From contig JAQISU010000025.1 of the NCBI GenBank assembly GCA_029339505.1, positions 2,620,501 to 2,684,500 of the forward strand: 64,000 nt of DNA. Direction: 5' to 3'. The position numbers were made by a program, and so were the translations under genes. Source of the DNA: Unio delphinus (Eukaryota; Mollusca; Bivalvia; Unionida; Unionidae). Positions 14,300 through 33,695 of the stretch are shown in pieces; the stretch's first letter is position 1, and each line of letters opens with the position of its first letter. The notes below the pieces were generated by a model. That model did not search any database, was not told the DNA's origin, and was given only the letters and a program-made list of their open reading frames with translations.

Positions 14300-17086
14300 C
14301 CGCTTAATTAGGAGCAAGGAGGCACTTAACGGTAATGACCACTATAGAATCAAGTAAACAGTATGAGCCAAGCGATATTCAAATCACCGCAACCAATCAT
14401 AAACACATTCCCGTGCTGTAAAGTTTTTTTTAACTAAGTATGGACTTATACTTGCCCTCATTTAAACTGTTGTTTCGTTTGTTTTCTGTAGACTGTTTTG
14501 TATCGACTTAGCAGTTTTAAACTTGTTTCCTTTCCGAACAGCATATGCTTTTGCATAGCAGATTACTTCTGCTCAGTTTTACAATCGTTTCTTTCAGACA
14601 CGATATAACAGTTCTGATTTGGGCATTGATCTGAAGTTTCAATGCGTGTAAATCTTGTTTTAAAAACTCGGCCTCAGCAGTGTACAACCCTTCATGATAT
14701 AGAAGCAAGTTTTAAACAAACTTTCAATTACAATTAACAAGTTTATGGGCGTGATAAACAATTGTGTTTTGTGAGGCCTTAATATAGGATACATTATGAA
14801 AGTCGTTCAGTTCCTGTGAAACATTTCTTTGAATAAAATCGATTTCATCTTTATCTTGGCTCATTATTCATATCGCTAGGGTTTCTTTTCATCAGATTGT
14901 ATCCGTTTTATATCATGGCCTCATTTTATAATAAATTATATTTATGTAACTTTAGGTCTCCAGTCAGCCATTCACCAGATTTTATTTTGTTTGTAAATGT
15001 TCATCTTATTTTATTTATTATTATCAATTATTTTTTTTAACTTGCATTTTAAAAGTGATTTCCCAATAAAGTGTACCAACATGCAAAGTTTTTTTTCAAG
15101 ATTTTACTAGTATCAAAATATTATTCGCCATATATTCAATGTTTTTAAATTGCCTGTACTATATTTTACAGCTTCCACAATGTTTTAAGTTTTGGTAAGG
15201 TCTACATATCACCTTAAATCATATAATTTTTGGAATGATGATTTTTTTATCACAGCCATCTCTGATCATATCAAAATTCATTTTCTATTATCCATATGTA
15301 CGTCAAGTTTGGATATTTGCATTTCGTATGTAATTCAGTTAGATTATATAACTAGTATGGGTTTTCTTTTAAGGTTCCATTAGGTCTATAGACATAGAGG
15401 ACATATTTTCCATAGGTAGCTTTTTCCAAACTAATTAGTAGAATTTGGGGAAAACTGTTCAAATTTGTTAAAGAATATATTTACAAATCACGAAATGTAA
15501 CCCACACCTATTTAGTCTAATTAAACACAAATATAACCCGATATCAGAAGAATCTAAGGAACAGTTCTGAAATATTGCACATAGCCATAGGTATTAGTAT
15601 TCTGTTTAGATTGGATTCTATATATTACTATGTAATAATTCTGAAAAAGTTAAGCATGATGCCATATAAATAATTTATAAGCGACTATTTCGCAAAGCAA
15701 TACATAATTCTGCTTATACACTTTGAAACCATCGCGCCACGAATTATATATTCTTTTATCATGTGATATCGTTAGAAGGATATTACACTTTCTCCAAATG
15801 ATTTTGTAAATGAATTTGACTTTGTACATAATCTAATTTGATGGTTTTATTAATATATAGTGTTTGTTTTTTGCTCCATATTATGCATGCATATAAATTA
15901 ATAATTCCACATCGTTTTTGTTATATGTCATTCGTGCCTTCCACGCATTTCTTATAATTATTAACGTATGCAGAGTGAATAATTCCTTGTTTTTTTTTAA
16001 AACTCTCCAAAATATCGCAAAGAACGTTTCTTTTCTTTTCTTCTCAATATCACACCCGAACTGCTATTCTAGATTATTAATAATGGCGAACTTCTGCATA
16101 TGAATATTTTTATCATTTGTATGTCCTCTGTTGCACCACGAATTAGATAAATACTGTACTGCCAACAGTCTTTATTCTAGTTTAGAGGGCCTCAAAATGC
16201 ACTCAAATTTGTTTTCAGAAGAGTTTCTAAGTTCTGGTTAAACACAAAAAGAATGAGTATGTATAGAGAGTTATATAAATTTTAGCCACTGTAAGGAAAT
16301 GTATTCTATATTTCTGCGATAAGTAACAGTGACAAAATGCAAATACAACAAGGAAGGTGTTCTTACGAGGTTTGATTTTGTTTGTGTTAGTAGTAGCGTG
16401 GATAGTGTTGTTGATGATGTTGTTTATGCAGCGGTTATTATTACAATTATTATTATTACTATTTTAGATTATGTCGATATTTACTGTTTTGCCGAATTCC
16501 TCCATGCCAATGAGGGAGAGCGAGAGAACTAAATTATATTATTTATCAGACAGATATTTATAACCAATATTACAACATTTCCTGTTATCGATCACTGGAG
16601 AGGAACCATTGCGTATCTATTTGCTTTCCGTATGACCTGCTAATATAATGTGGAAGTGTTTTAATCTTAAATCTGATGACGTTGCATGCATCCACTTGAT
16701 ATAAGCATTATGTTCCTTGCATATTTGTTTGTACTACCTCCTGTCTGATAGTGATACGTTTTAGAATATCAAATAACTCATGATACTATGGCATTACTTG
16801 TAAATTCCATGATAATAAATAAAGATGAATTCCAATGCCATACAATTGTTGTGTTAGGCTAGAGATCTGAATATATGTATTTCGGTCTACATCAAATACA
16901 TGTCCAAATACTAAGAATTCCGTACCAATATTAATTCCTAAATGGGTTTCCACAGATTGGGCATTGTTAGCTTGGTATTTTAATTGCAACTTTGTAACAG
17001 CCAGTACATCCGAGAACGTCGGTAAATCCCCAATAGAGCTGAATTCAATGTAGCTTCTGTCAGCTATATCTCATTAGCGAATTACC
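14300..17086. other. non-coding, no gene recognised
   Basis: AT-rich intergenic or intronic DNA. Open frames such as 14517-14708, 16329-16532 and 16786-16989 show no recognisable domain. Confidence 0.5.
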
Positions 17087-17094
17087 CTTTAGCA

Positions 17095-17280
17095 CAGCGG
17101 TTCTCAACCTTTCTAGTGCCGCGACCCTTTTAATGCAATTCCAAATGTTGTGGCGACCCAACCGTAAAATTATTTTCGTTCATAACTGTAAAAATGTATA
17201 TTTCCGATGGTCGTAGGCGACCCCTGGCAAATCGTTGTTCGACCTTGACGGGGTCGCGACACACAGGTTGAGAACCGCTG
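17095..17280 (-). mobile_element. SPIN-like hAT MITE (186 bp)
   Basis: The ends are inverted repeats: CAGCGGTTCTCAACCTTTCT at the left and its near complement ending GGTTGAGAACCGCTG at the right. The element is flanked by a perfect 8-bp direct repeat CTTTAGCA (17087-17094 and 17281-17288), the size produced by hAT transposases. Read on the minus strand, the interior (GGGGTCGCCTACGACCATCG, ACGAAAATAATTTTACGG, GGGTCGCGGCACTAG) corresponds to the non-autonomous SPIN elements of the hAT superfamily as I know them from memory. It carries no coding sequence and would need a transposase supplied in trans. Confidence 0.8.
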
Positions 17281-17288
17281 CTTTAGCA

Positions 17289-19267
17289 TCAATAGTAAAA
17301 TAAATTCTCTCAAAATTAAATTGTAAATTGATATTCTTCTGTGAAATGGTTTTTCAGGTAAATACATCTCGTTTTATTTCCATTTACGGTTAGACAAAAT
17401 GATATGATTTTTCAAATGCGTACTTGTACTTATCCCTATTATTTAATTTGTTGTGAGGCTAGCAACTGTTTTCATATTATTTTCAAATCTTTATATTAAA
17501 AACAAAAATTTAAAAATTATGAAAATTGTGTTTCAGACCTTTGAACCAATCTGAATGTAAAGATGAAATAGTTTTGGACAGTGGTGCTTTCTAATGTTGA
17601 AGTACATATTACGCAAATAATATATAAATCAATTTAGAGAAGGCAAATTGTGCAATACTTAATTTATGTGACTGTTTCGGCGAATCTTGAATCAAGCGTT
17701 GGTGGCCACTGTTGCAATTGTTATATCCATCTTTTGCAGGACTCTCAAATCACTAACCCAGACGTTGATATCTTAAGTCATTATTCGTTAGCTGTTAGTG
17801 CGATCGCGCAGTGATGATTCATGCAAACGTTATGTGAGCAATACTGAGAGATCCATGAAATGGTCATGTTCACGAAATGTCAAAGAAATATAATATCATG
17901 ATTTAAAAACAGCTATTAAGAACCACTAATATAGATCTTTCAATTCCTTGTTTTTATATCATATTTTGTCTTACAATTTAGAATTGTATGTGTCATACAG
18001 TATTAATCAGTAAATTATATTACATTAATATTAATCTGTGTTAGCATATAACCAGGAAGAATACATATTAATAAGGTTCCGATACAAAATGTACGGAGTC
18101 CTCAGGAAAAAAAGAAACACCCGTCATGTGCTGAATAAAACAACACGAGTATTTCAGTGTTGGTTCGGAAGTTCATGTCCTGCAATGATCACGCAATGAT
18201 ATTGATTCTAACCTTATCATTCTATACGCCATGACTGGCTACATGTATGTGTAATTCGGCAAGTAACCTTACTCCAATTTACTACAAAGCCTACATACTT
18301 TGTTGTGTCGTACAACGCCAAACTATACCACACTTGTACGAGGAGCCAAGAAAATGCAACATCCGAAGTACAAAATAGAAACGCATTGATAGAGGACACT
18401 GGAAAAAAATGAATTGATACATATCTTGAGGACTCTGATGATCGATAGATACACTGATATACTGATACAATTCATATACATTTAATATTTTAAACGTGAA
18501 ACCAAAATATTAAAGCAAGCATAAAACATGATTAACACTAAATGCAGCAACGTGACCAAACTTTTTTAATTATGATATATAAATGCACTGTGCCCTTACA
18601 CAGTTAAGTGTTCAAACATATCGAGTAAATAAAGGAAACGGATTTCTGTTGATCATGCGTATAGTCAATGTTGCATCACGTATATCAGGTTGTAAGAAAA
18701 TAGAAGAAATGTTTGCTACAAATACTCGAAGGAGTCATTATTTTTCCTTGTTTACATTATCTGGAACAAAATGAAATATATTATTCCCGGTAATAAACAA
18801 CGCTTAGCCTAAATATTGAGAATACTACAATTTATCATGCGAACGTGAACAGATTATGATTCGATGATACTTTACCCATGCCACTTTGCGAAGGAAACTC
18901 CAAGATTACTTTTATAATTCGATCAGTCAACCGAGCGATTGAAATTCGAGAACTGACTAACGTGTGGTACTGTATGACACTGCTTATCGCATGAGATTAT
19001 CCTTAGCAATGTAGAAGTGTTGTGCAGAGGTCAGGATACATAGGACAATACATATATCTTACATGGGATTGTCTGCCTTATTCAATGAATATTTTCCAGA
19101 CACATCCATGGATCGATTGATCAATATGCAGATCATTGAATGGATAGAATATCGTCAAACTGACTGCCCGAAATAATCATTGTCCGATCCACTGACCTAT
19201 ATTTAACTAATACATGTGTGGATTTTCAGAACGAGAGCCAGTCAGACGAAATAAAAGACAAAAGGAC
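17289..19267. other. non-coding, no gene recognised
   Basis: AT-rich sequence. No domain-bearing open frame, RNA gene or named repeat found. Confidence 0.5.
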
Positions 19268-19336
<69 letters not shown>

Positions 19337-19454
19337 GTAGGTAGGTTGGTAGTAGGTAGGAAGATCGGTTTCTAGGTAGGTAGATAGATAGATAGACAGA
19401 CAAACTGACAGACAGACAGATAGAAAAACAGACAAATAGATAGATAGATAGATA
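19268..19454. repeat. (GATA)n microsatellite with variant units
   Basis: A perfect GATA run to about 19336 is followed by GTAG, GACA and GATA variants to 19454. Confidence 0.95.
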
Positions 19455-20918
19455 CCATTGACTCTATCTAGTTTAGTGGTCCCGCAAAATGTCTAGTAAT
19501 TTAAACACAAAATGTTAGATTTGAAATCATGGATTAAAAGATGAAAATTTGTAATGCAATTCAAACTAAATAAAACATACGTTAAAACGAATTTTAAAAA
19601 TATGGAGAACGACAACACGAAATGCTCAGTCGGTTGAATTTAATAATAAATATCAGCTCAAGACCATGTATCTTTGTATTTGTAACCAGTCTTTTGTTGT
19701 GCGAAATCACCGATATAACGGTTACTTACGTTTGCACTGACATATTTAAATCATTGTTGCAATTAGCAATCTTATATGCAAAAAGTGCTCCTCCTTCATA
19801 ATGCGTTAATTTGTTTCGTTTTCACCAAACGTCATAATGCGTTAATTTGTTTCGTTGATTTTTGCAACTGAAATAATATGAGATATAATTATATTTTGTG
19901 TATCATACAAAATATTATTTAACTTTAAAATTTCATCCTATTTTCAAGTTTACTATTATCAGTAGAAAATCGCAGTTTATAATTTTTAAATTCACCCTTA
20001 AAAAGCAAAAGAATTTCACGATTCTCCATAGCATGGACCGTAAGTCCACAAATCTCACGATCTTAATCTTGTGTGCATGCTGGAACCAACATGCAAGTTC
20101 TAATAGCTTCATAACGTCTTTTTGAAAATCAATATCTTTTCTGCAGTACACTTTCACTCAGAGGCTTAATGTCGATTCAAATGAGCAATTATCTTAATTA
20201 TTGTTGGTGTTTAATTGCAAAGATAAGTTATTAATACCACATCGTTCCGTTTCTTGGTTTCTCCTTTGATTTAAATCTTTTCTTAAATTACAATAACTGA
20301 AACCAACAGGATTGCCACTTGACTGGAATGTTATCTCACTAGTTCATGTGAAAGGTCATTCTGTACCTCGCTCTCATAGAAACATCCGTTAGGAAACTCA
20401 ATACCATGCTCTAGATCAGGGAGGCTTTGACCCGATAAGACTATACATATGGCACTTCACATACAAGCCAGTCTGTTACGTGTCAAAGGCCGACATTGAA
20501 AATGACAGGTAAAATAAACAATCATATTTTAGAATTTAAGATATAAATAGTACTAATGTTAAGGTTGTTGAAGCCATATTGTTCATTTTACCGTGGAAAA
20601 CAATCTAATTCTTTGATAGCAATATATCTGACTTCATTACGGTTTAACATTAATAACAAGCTGGGGACGAATTCTTCATACGTCAAAAATGATTATTGAT
20701 AGAATATATTAAGGTGTGTATATAATATTCTATGACAGGTATATTACTTTCATTAAATTAGTAGTAACATTAGTTTTTATATCGAATGCTCTCTATGACA
20801 TTCGTATTTCAGTTGGAGTGGTTCGTTGTGATCAAGTGGCCATTTTATGTTTTACCTTTAAATTGTAAACATTTTACTGGAACAGTTGGTTCAACCCATG
20901 CCACCTCTACTTCTGTCC
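19455..20918. other. non-coding, no gene recognised
   Basis: AT-rich sequence. It includes a direct repeat of about 27 bp containing CATAATGCGTTAATTTGTTT at 19797 and 19831. No gene is visible. Confidence 0.5.
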
Positions 20919-20935
20919 ATTATTATTATTATTAT

Positions 20936-20979
<44 letters not shown>

Positions 20980-20980
20980 T
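20919..20980. repeat. (TTA)n/(GTA)n compound microsatellite
   Basis: TTA units to about 20936, then GTA units to about 20980. A further short AGT run lies at 21022-21040. Confidence 0.9.
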
Positions 20981-22398
20981 AATTACTAACAGTAGTATTT
21001 ATGATAATTATTTGTAGTGGTAATAGTAGTAGTAGTAGTATAAACAAATATCAGCAGATTTAAATGCAATTAAATAATTTCTCTCGATTCTAAAAAACTG
21101 AGAGATTAAAACATCACCTACTGCTTGAAAGAACGTCTTGACCTGGCACGATTTAGCTACGTTATCTAGGGAATTACCTCCGTCTATATTATCACCCGGT
21201 GTGAGTGAATAGGTAGGATATCAACAGAAATAATGCAGTACGAGACCCAAAAGACATGAAAAATAACACATTTAATCAAGGAACTTAATACTGGTAATTT
21301 CAATCCAACCTTAATGAATTCAATATTATTTAATAAAAGTGTCTTATTTAGATTTTATTTCATCATCATAACAAGTAGTGTAAAAAATCCACGACGGGTC
21401 GCATCACCTTCCTCTCGACAGTGTCTCAACGTTTCCTATTTGCCAGAGTCGTCCTTTTCCGATTGCCATGTCCTTTGTGTACTTCCTAGATTTCACTCGT
21501 GCTCGTCACTTCTCTCTCTCTCTCTCTGACTTTACTCGTCAAATCTTCCTTTCCGGACTTCACTCGTCACTTTTCACTTTTTATTTGGAATCCGTCTTCA
21601 GACTGTCCCCTCTCCATCGGAAATTGTTTTCCTTAATGCTAACTTTATTAATTGTTGATCCTAACACTAAAACCTGTCTTGTCTCACACGAATGCCACCT
21701 GGTCCCTTTTCTGGATTAACAAGGAAAGTACTATTCTCTTTAGACTTTTCCGGAGCCAAACTTCTCTCTAAGGAAATTTCGGACTATAGAATTTCGACGA
21801 AGGATGTTACATTGAATGCTCCTTTACGTCCAAGGTGTACGCCTAAATTTCAATCGGCCAATCGCAAGCAGTGGGTTATACAAATCCGTCATATGACAAG
21901 TATTTGTTTCATTAGTCAGAATCTCTGAACTACATTAAGAAACATTTCCCTTTGAGGAATGACTATTTAAAATGGGTCGGAAATTCAGAACTCTTTTTTT
22001 CAAAATCGTTTTAAGATATCCAGTCAATGTTATTGGATCAGATCACTGGCCCCTTCCATATTTTATCATTGACATTTAAGAACTTAAGAATAAAGTATAT
22101 ACTTTTCCAGATACCTCTCTGGTCTACATGTGATAAAATCTTTATGCTCGGTGCATTCATCTTTAAGGTTCAAAGCTGATTCAAAATTCGATACTTCACA
22201 GTTTATCTCTTGCTTAGATGTCCACCCAGTATGCAACGAGCTCTGAATTATTGTGTATGTTCCACTAATACGCACCTAGTCACTATCAACTGATTCAATT
22301 ATTCACTGATTTTATAACGTTTTCATACATGATATACAAGAATAAATTCAAGCTGAAAAAACATTGTTTAGTGTATAGTATACGTCCTTTACTTACAG
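20981..22398. other. non-coding upstream of the three-finger gene
   Basis: The first visible exon of the three-finger gene starts at 22399 with an acceptor, so a 5' exon should lie upstream. I could not identify it here. The CTCGTCAC-rich open frames at 21314-21928 are not recognisable. Confidence 0.4.
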
Positions 22399-22452
22399 GG
22401 ACCATCCTTATGTTCCTGGTTGCTGTCATCGGAATAAGCATATCTTCGAGCA
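22399..22452 (+). CDS. Ly6/uPAR three-finger protein, signal-peptide exon
   Basis: A short 54-bp exon with acceptor TTACTTACAG and consensus donor GTAAGT. After two bases of a split codon it reads TILMFLVAVIGISISSS, a hydrophobic signal-peptide core, and leaves one base for the next exon. It joins in phase to 28416, giving a plausible cleavage region just before the first Cys of the mature domain. An acceptor at its start means that an earlier exon exists, although the ATG inside this exon could also be used. Translation would send the product into the secretory pathway. Confidence 0.75.
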
Positions 22453-23140
22453 GTAAGTAAATCATAGCTAATGTAATCATTATAGAAAATTCGCATGCAC
22501 AATGAAAACATGCTTTCAGGTGGATTGTTTGTAAAGTAAAGATATTTGCTGATTCTTTTTATTAATTGTTAACTACCTAAGAATACAACTTACGACTCAT
22601 ATTCATACATTCTGGTGTAGATATACTAAACAGATTCCAGATCATCACCGTAAACCATGGAATTACTTTGTTAAAATACACGAATGCGATGCAATTCTCG
22701 AGACCTGAAAACATTAACCTCTGGATTGAAACAGGTATATTTGCCCAACATATGCGCAAAGCGTCAATATTCCCACGCCAACATAATATCGACACCCTGG
22801 CCTGCAGCGTTGTTTAATGAAGGTCACATGCAGAAATTAAAATTATTAGTTTATAAAACCAGAAAGGAATCTGTTACAACATAATGGTTAGGTTTCTCTA
22901 CTTATTTACAAACCACATAAAGCAAGAAAACTAACTACCGTGATCTCTAGAAAGATGTATTTGTGCAAACATTTATTTCCACGCTGTTTCTGGTTCTGCT
23001 GTCCAGAAATAAGCCCGAATCTTGCTCTTAAATTCCAAAAGTTTGAAATGCATTACTGTAGTTTTCGTGATTCCGTATTACCATGCTTTCCAAAGAGGCT
23101 GAAACATCTTTTTTCTCGAGGTTCCTGAATTAAGGCAAAT
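22453..23140. other. intron 1 of the three-finger gene, 5' part
   Basis: Non-coding sequence before the LINE-derived part of the intron. Open frames at 22577-23128 have no recognisable domain. Confidence 0.5.
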
Positions 23141-23144
23141 CAAT

Positions 23145-23203
23145 ATTGATGTAAAAAGCTTCGAGCTTATAAAGATTAGGCGGTATACAAAATCATATAT
23201 ATA

Positions 23204-23257
<54 letters not shown>

Positions 23258-23287
23258 CATCATCATGATTATTATTATTATTATTAT
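23145..23287 (+). mobile_element. very short CR1/L2-like LINE 3' tail with (TTA)n
   Basis: AAAAAGCTTCGAGCTTATAAAGATTAGGCGGTATACAAAATCAT is a diverged version of the 3' end at 27128-27170, followed by TA and TTA repeats as in the full copy. It is a severely truncated insertion. Confidence 0.6.
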
Positions 23288-23512
23288 AAGTTTAAAAATG
23301 AAAATTGCTTCAATGCTCAGATGGAGTTCGATTAATAAAGGTTTTATTCGTAAGCAATTTTCATTTAGATACGCTTTGCAATTTATCGATCAATGACAAA
23401 ATATTATTATTATAGTAATTCGATCTTGAATTTCTAGATCACGTTTTGTTGTGATCGTTGTGCAATCCAGATCATTATTCGATGCATCTCGTCTCGCAAT
23501 AATCTGGACTGT

Positions 23513-27196
<3,684 letters not shown>

Positions 27197-28331
27197 TATT
27201 GTACACATACAGCATCTAGATATCGTTCCTGCAGATGGACAGAGATAATTAATCTTTCAGCAATATAGGCGTTTAATAGAATACGTTAGAAATATATTCG
27301 TTATAGATTAGCTCTTTGTTCACTTTTAGAAAAGGAGGAATAACTGTCTTACCTTTGTTTAACCTTGGCGAAGATTGTTTTTCACTTTATGGAACCTTGA
27401 AGAAAGTGTATTCTTTTTCATTTGATTTTTTCTTAAAAGTCAGCCAATTTTGTTTTCGTATCTATGTATGTTACCTAACTATTTGTCATGCTGTGTGTAA
27501 ACTTTAATGAAAGTTTGTTTTTTGCATCTAAGATATGCAACGGTTACACTTACGCAATAGACGTACTAGGTCTGCCAATTTGTCCTGTATCCACTTCTTT
27601 ACACCGAAACAATTAGTTCTCTGAAATAAGTATGAACCCTTTCTCTTTTTATCACGAGGCAGACACAAATCCGTCAGTAACAAATTCGAAGATAAAGAAA
27701 TTATGGATATAACAGAAATTCAGGCAAAGTTAAAATTACAAAGGAAGAAGTTCTAGATGTTGTTGTTAAATGTTTCCAAATATTGTGGTTAAGTGGCGAA
27801 CGTACAATCTTAAAAACTCAAAGCAGAAGAAATAAAATAAAGAGGAAGCGTCAATGTACGTTATTTATCGCCAGCATTTTTCATTGAGACTTTTTTGTGA
27901 AATTCAAACAACTTTGTCATATAGCAATACCTAGTCACGAATATATTTCAATAATCGTCTGCTTGTCTTCGCAAACAACATTGATTGTTATTTGAATCTG
28001 ATCAACATTATTAACGAAAGGAGAAAGTCTAAGCAAAATGGGTAATTTGTAAAAATGTAAACCCATGGTCAATCTGGTCTATTTCAATTGATTAAGACCA
28101 CCGTATTCATTTGTCTGAAAAATGCTTTAGGAATTATAATTTCTCTATGGAATCATATAACGAAATTTATCATCAAACATTATAAAAGTGTTCCATATTA
28201 TACCGATTGTTTCTCATATTGTAATAATGTGTCCTGATATCCATAATACGAAACATTGATGATCATACTTATCAGAGATTTGTGTCTTAGATCCAGAAAT
28301 GATTAAAACATGATTATATGTTTATTTAATG

Positions 28332-28400
<69 letters not shown>

Positions 28401-28415
28401 TGATTCTTTTTGCAG
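27197..28415. other. intron sequence before the first three-finger exon
   Basis: Non-coding, with a (TA)n tract at 28333-28398 just before the splice acceptor. No gene seen. Confidence 0.6.
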
Positions 28416-28498
28416 AGGCGGATACAGTGTGCTATAACTGCGTTGATGCGGCATCTCCTGCAGACTGCGATAGAATTACAAGATGTGACGATCAACAG
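28416..28498 (+). CDS. Ly6/uPAR three-finger domain, exon with first cysteines
   Basis: The exon has acceptor TTTTTGCAG and donor GTACTT. Two bases complete the codon split at 22452, then 27 codons follow and end in phase 0. It starts the mature domain with DTVCYNCVDAA, then PADCDRITRC, so four cysteines in the CxxC...C...C spacing of Ly6/uPAR (LU) domains. These proteins are small disulphide-rich extracellular modules, often GPI-anchored, that bind receptors or other surface proteins. The partner exons are at 29682 and 57309. The ligand cannot be inferred from sequence. Confidence 0.85.
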
Positions 28499-29681
28499 GT
28501 ACTTTTACAATACCAACAGTGGTTTTGAATATTTTGTTCAGATTGAAAAATAACTCGATCACTAACAGTCGTCATTAGTAATTACCTCTATACCATTATT
28601 ATTCTTTTCCTTTAGTTACAAATTTAATTAACCGTCGTAATAGCCTCGATGTGCTTAATTTGTCAACTCACCTTTAGCCTTAAGCAAACATTTAACCTTG
28701 AATACAAGTTTGAACCAATCGTCATTCATATCATCCCCATCGTCATCATCTATATTAAACATTGTATGTCGTATATTCTTTATAATTGCCAAGCAAATTT
28801 CACGATTCTATCAAGCATCCGTTTGAGATTGTTTTACAAAGACAGATAGTATTTAAATTTCATCCTGTAGTACTAACCGTACGACTTATAGTATATTTTA
28901 TCAACATTAATTTGCTGTTAGTCATCGATGTTGTTTCGCAGATTATTTGATCATCGGCTTAATAGTGACATCAAATTAGAACACGAAGGAAACCTTCATT
29001 ACTTCGTTAGGGGTTTTCACGCCTTTATACGTAACTATAAGCGAATAAACATATTTTGCTCAAAGCATTTTTGAGTGAGATCGATTGCAGGTTGCGGGAG
29101 ACTTATTTCAAGATGGTGACAAAGTTTATAGAATTTGTCCTGCAGAGACTTTATAGTTCCGTTTGGTATTTGAAACGGACGACCTACCAAGCTCACCCAA
29201 CCTGCCGTCAGCTGTCAGTGTATCATTTTATGTCAGATTAAGTAGAAACTTCTACCGCTATATGATGAAGGAAAGCAAAGGAAAATGCTCCCAAAGAGTA
29301 CCAAAGCGCGCAATTTGTATACATTTCATACGTCTATACATTGCTGTGGATCAATGAGTCAAGAGTCGTTCTAATACCACATTGTTTTCTTAATTGATTA
29401 TTAGTTAATTGATTATTAGTTATATATATTAGCGATGCAGACTCGAAAACACGACTAACACAAAACCAAACAATATTACGAAAGAACACCCTTCCATGGT
29501 CAAAGACAACTTTCACAGTTGTTAGCATTCCAAAGTCTCATAAGGACGATTCGCATCGTACTTTATATATAATAAAGATGGTAGCTGCGTGATACAAGTA
29601 CACTTTCTCCAGAAAAAAAAATACATTTTTACGAAAAACTATCAAAGGCCCTATTTGATCTATGTTTTATATATGTTCCAG

Positions 29682-29750
29682 GAATGTTTCGAGGAAAAAG
29701 TCATTAATAACATTAATACCCATTACAACTCCGGCTGTAGGTCAAAAACA
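29682..29750 (+). CDS. Ly6/uPAR three-finger domain, middle exon
   Basis: A 69-bp exon, phase 0 at both ends, with acceptor ATATGTTCCAG and a perfect GTAAGT donor. It encodes ECFEEKVINN and then THYNSGCRSKT, supplying two cysteines. The ...GC at the end of the second finger is typical of invertebrate LU domains. Its donor opens an intron of 27,558 bp, the one that contains most of the viral gene cluster. Confidence 0.85.
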
Positions 29751-29960
29751 GTAAGTATGTACAGTACTGCCATCTATATACATTTGCATCTAACGAATGT
29801 TGGTTTTGTAAATTATGACTGCATTCTTTAAATGGTTATCAATGCATCTTTTTTCCGGCGTGTAAATCAATAGCCCTCTTGCTCTGTTATTCTATAAGTT
29901 TTGCCTTGTATCACTTCTTTTTCTTTCTTCTTGTTTTTTTACGGTCTTCTGTAACCCAGG

Positions 29961-32319
<2,359 letters not shown>

Positions 32320-32320
<1 letters not shown>

Positions 32321-32640
32321 GAGCGAAAACCAGCCACAAAATATACTGTCAATAATCACATATAATCTAATATCCACACAGAAATGAGTGAAACAAACCA
32401 CATATATACAATAAACACAGCAAGGGAGAAAAACCATATAATCTACTATCCACACCGATGGGAAGGAAAACAAACCACAAATGATACTATAAAAAATCCC
32501 AATATCTACTATACACACAGAAGTGAGCGAAACAATCCACACATATACTACCAACACATAAGGAAGGGAAAAGAAATCACACATATACTATCAAAACAGA
32601 AGGGAGGGAAAACAAACCACATATAATATCCACGCACGTA
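32320..32640. repeat. minisatellite of about 45-50 bp units
   Basis: Six to seven diverged units of the type ACAGAAGGGAGGGAAAACAA followed by ACCACATATATACTATC. Open frames on both strands here come from the repeat. Confidence 0.8.
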
Positions 32641-33570
32641 AACGTAGAAGCAAAATAACAAGCACACACACAGATACACACACACTACTACGTAAGGGAA
32701 ATAGTGAGTGTTTATAACCACACTACTCCATTCACACACCAATTCGTAATTTGAAAAGGATCTTTTCTAGAGATCTGGGCAGCCCTCAAAAGGTCTGTTT
32801 TGGTGTTTGAATTCCAAATACAGTTAGCTAATGCTTTTACCTGCCAGGTCTAGCGCCAAACAAACAACGACGGCTCAGTCATTGTCCCAATCCAAACTTG
32901 TTCTTGGGAGGGAGTGCAGGGGAAGCTTGAGTCGCTTCACTATCCCAGTCTTCTGTTTGAGGTATAATTAAGACCTCTTCTTCTCTTCCTCTATTCCACA
33001 ATCGTGGATAAAGTTGTGGCTGTGGTTGTTGATGTGGCTGTTGAACTGGGTCTGGTTGTGGAGATGTCCTCACCTCAGGTTTCACCTGGCAGACTGTCTC
33101 AGAATTGAAACTGAGTGGGTTTTGGATTAATTGAATAACTCAAACACAATGTGTGAAAAATGAAAATGTATTAACTTAATTAGTAAAGGAAAATATGTGA
33201 AGTATAAATACAATGATTCTTACACGTTCTCAACATACAAAAGTTCCAATCACTCTATACTTGCATTCACACATTAAAAATAAACCAATACTATTATCTA
33301 TATATATCTGATATACAGATTCAAGAAACCTCAGTTTGAAAAATTAGTACACATTGTAAGATACTCAAAATTTGACGTATAGTCTAGGATGAAGATTCAA
33401 ACAATCTCACGTTTTCAAATACGTTTATAATGTTCTGTACTGTAAGTAACATTCACAAATCTCCTAAAATTCAACTAAGATTCAAAATAATCTGATGTAA
33501 ATACAAATGAACCAATTAAAACAACAATTAGAACAAAAATTTGCTTTTTGACCCTTGTACAGAGGCACAA
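32641..33570. other. intron sequence, unrecognised
   Basis: A 68-codon minus-strand open frame at 32879-33085 is rich in Pro and Gln (for example QQPHQQPQPQLYPRLW) and ends FGLGQ. It has no domain that I recognise. Otherwise AT-rich DNA. Confidence 0.4.
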
Positions 33571-33577
33571 ATCTTAC

Positions 33578-33695
33578 ACAGGGCTCGGAATTAGCGGTAG
33601 TCCGCCAACCCGAGGCTAGTAGATTTCCTGTCGGGCTAGTAACTATCATAATGTCATTAGTCCGATGGGCTAGTAAGTTTTGTTTATGAACAGTC
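33578..33695. repeat. dispersed-repeat-like segment starting CAGGGCTCGGAATT
   Basis: The segment starts CAGGGCTCGGAATTAGCGG and has three internal GGGCTAGTA-type units. Starts of this form occur at termini of hAT-like elements, and a hAT-type zinc-finger fragment lies 1.1 kb downstream. I could not find a matching 3' terminus, so this is tentative. Confidence 0.35.
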
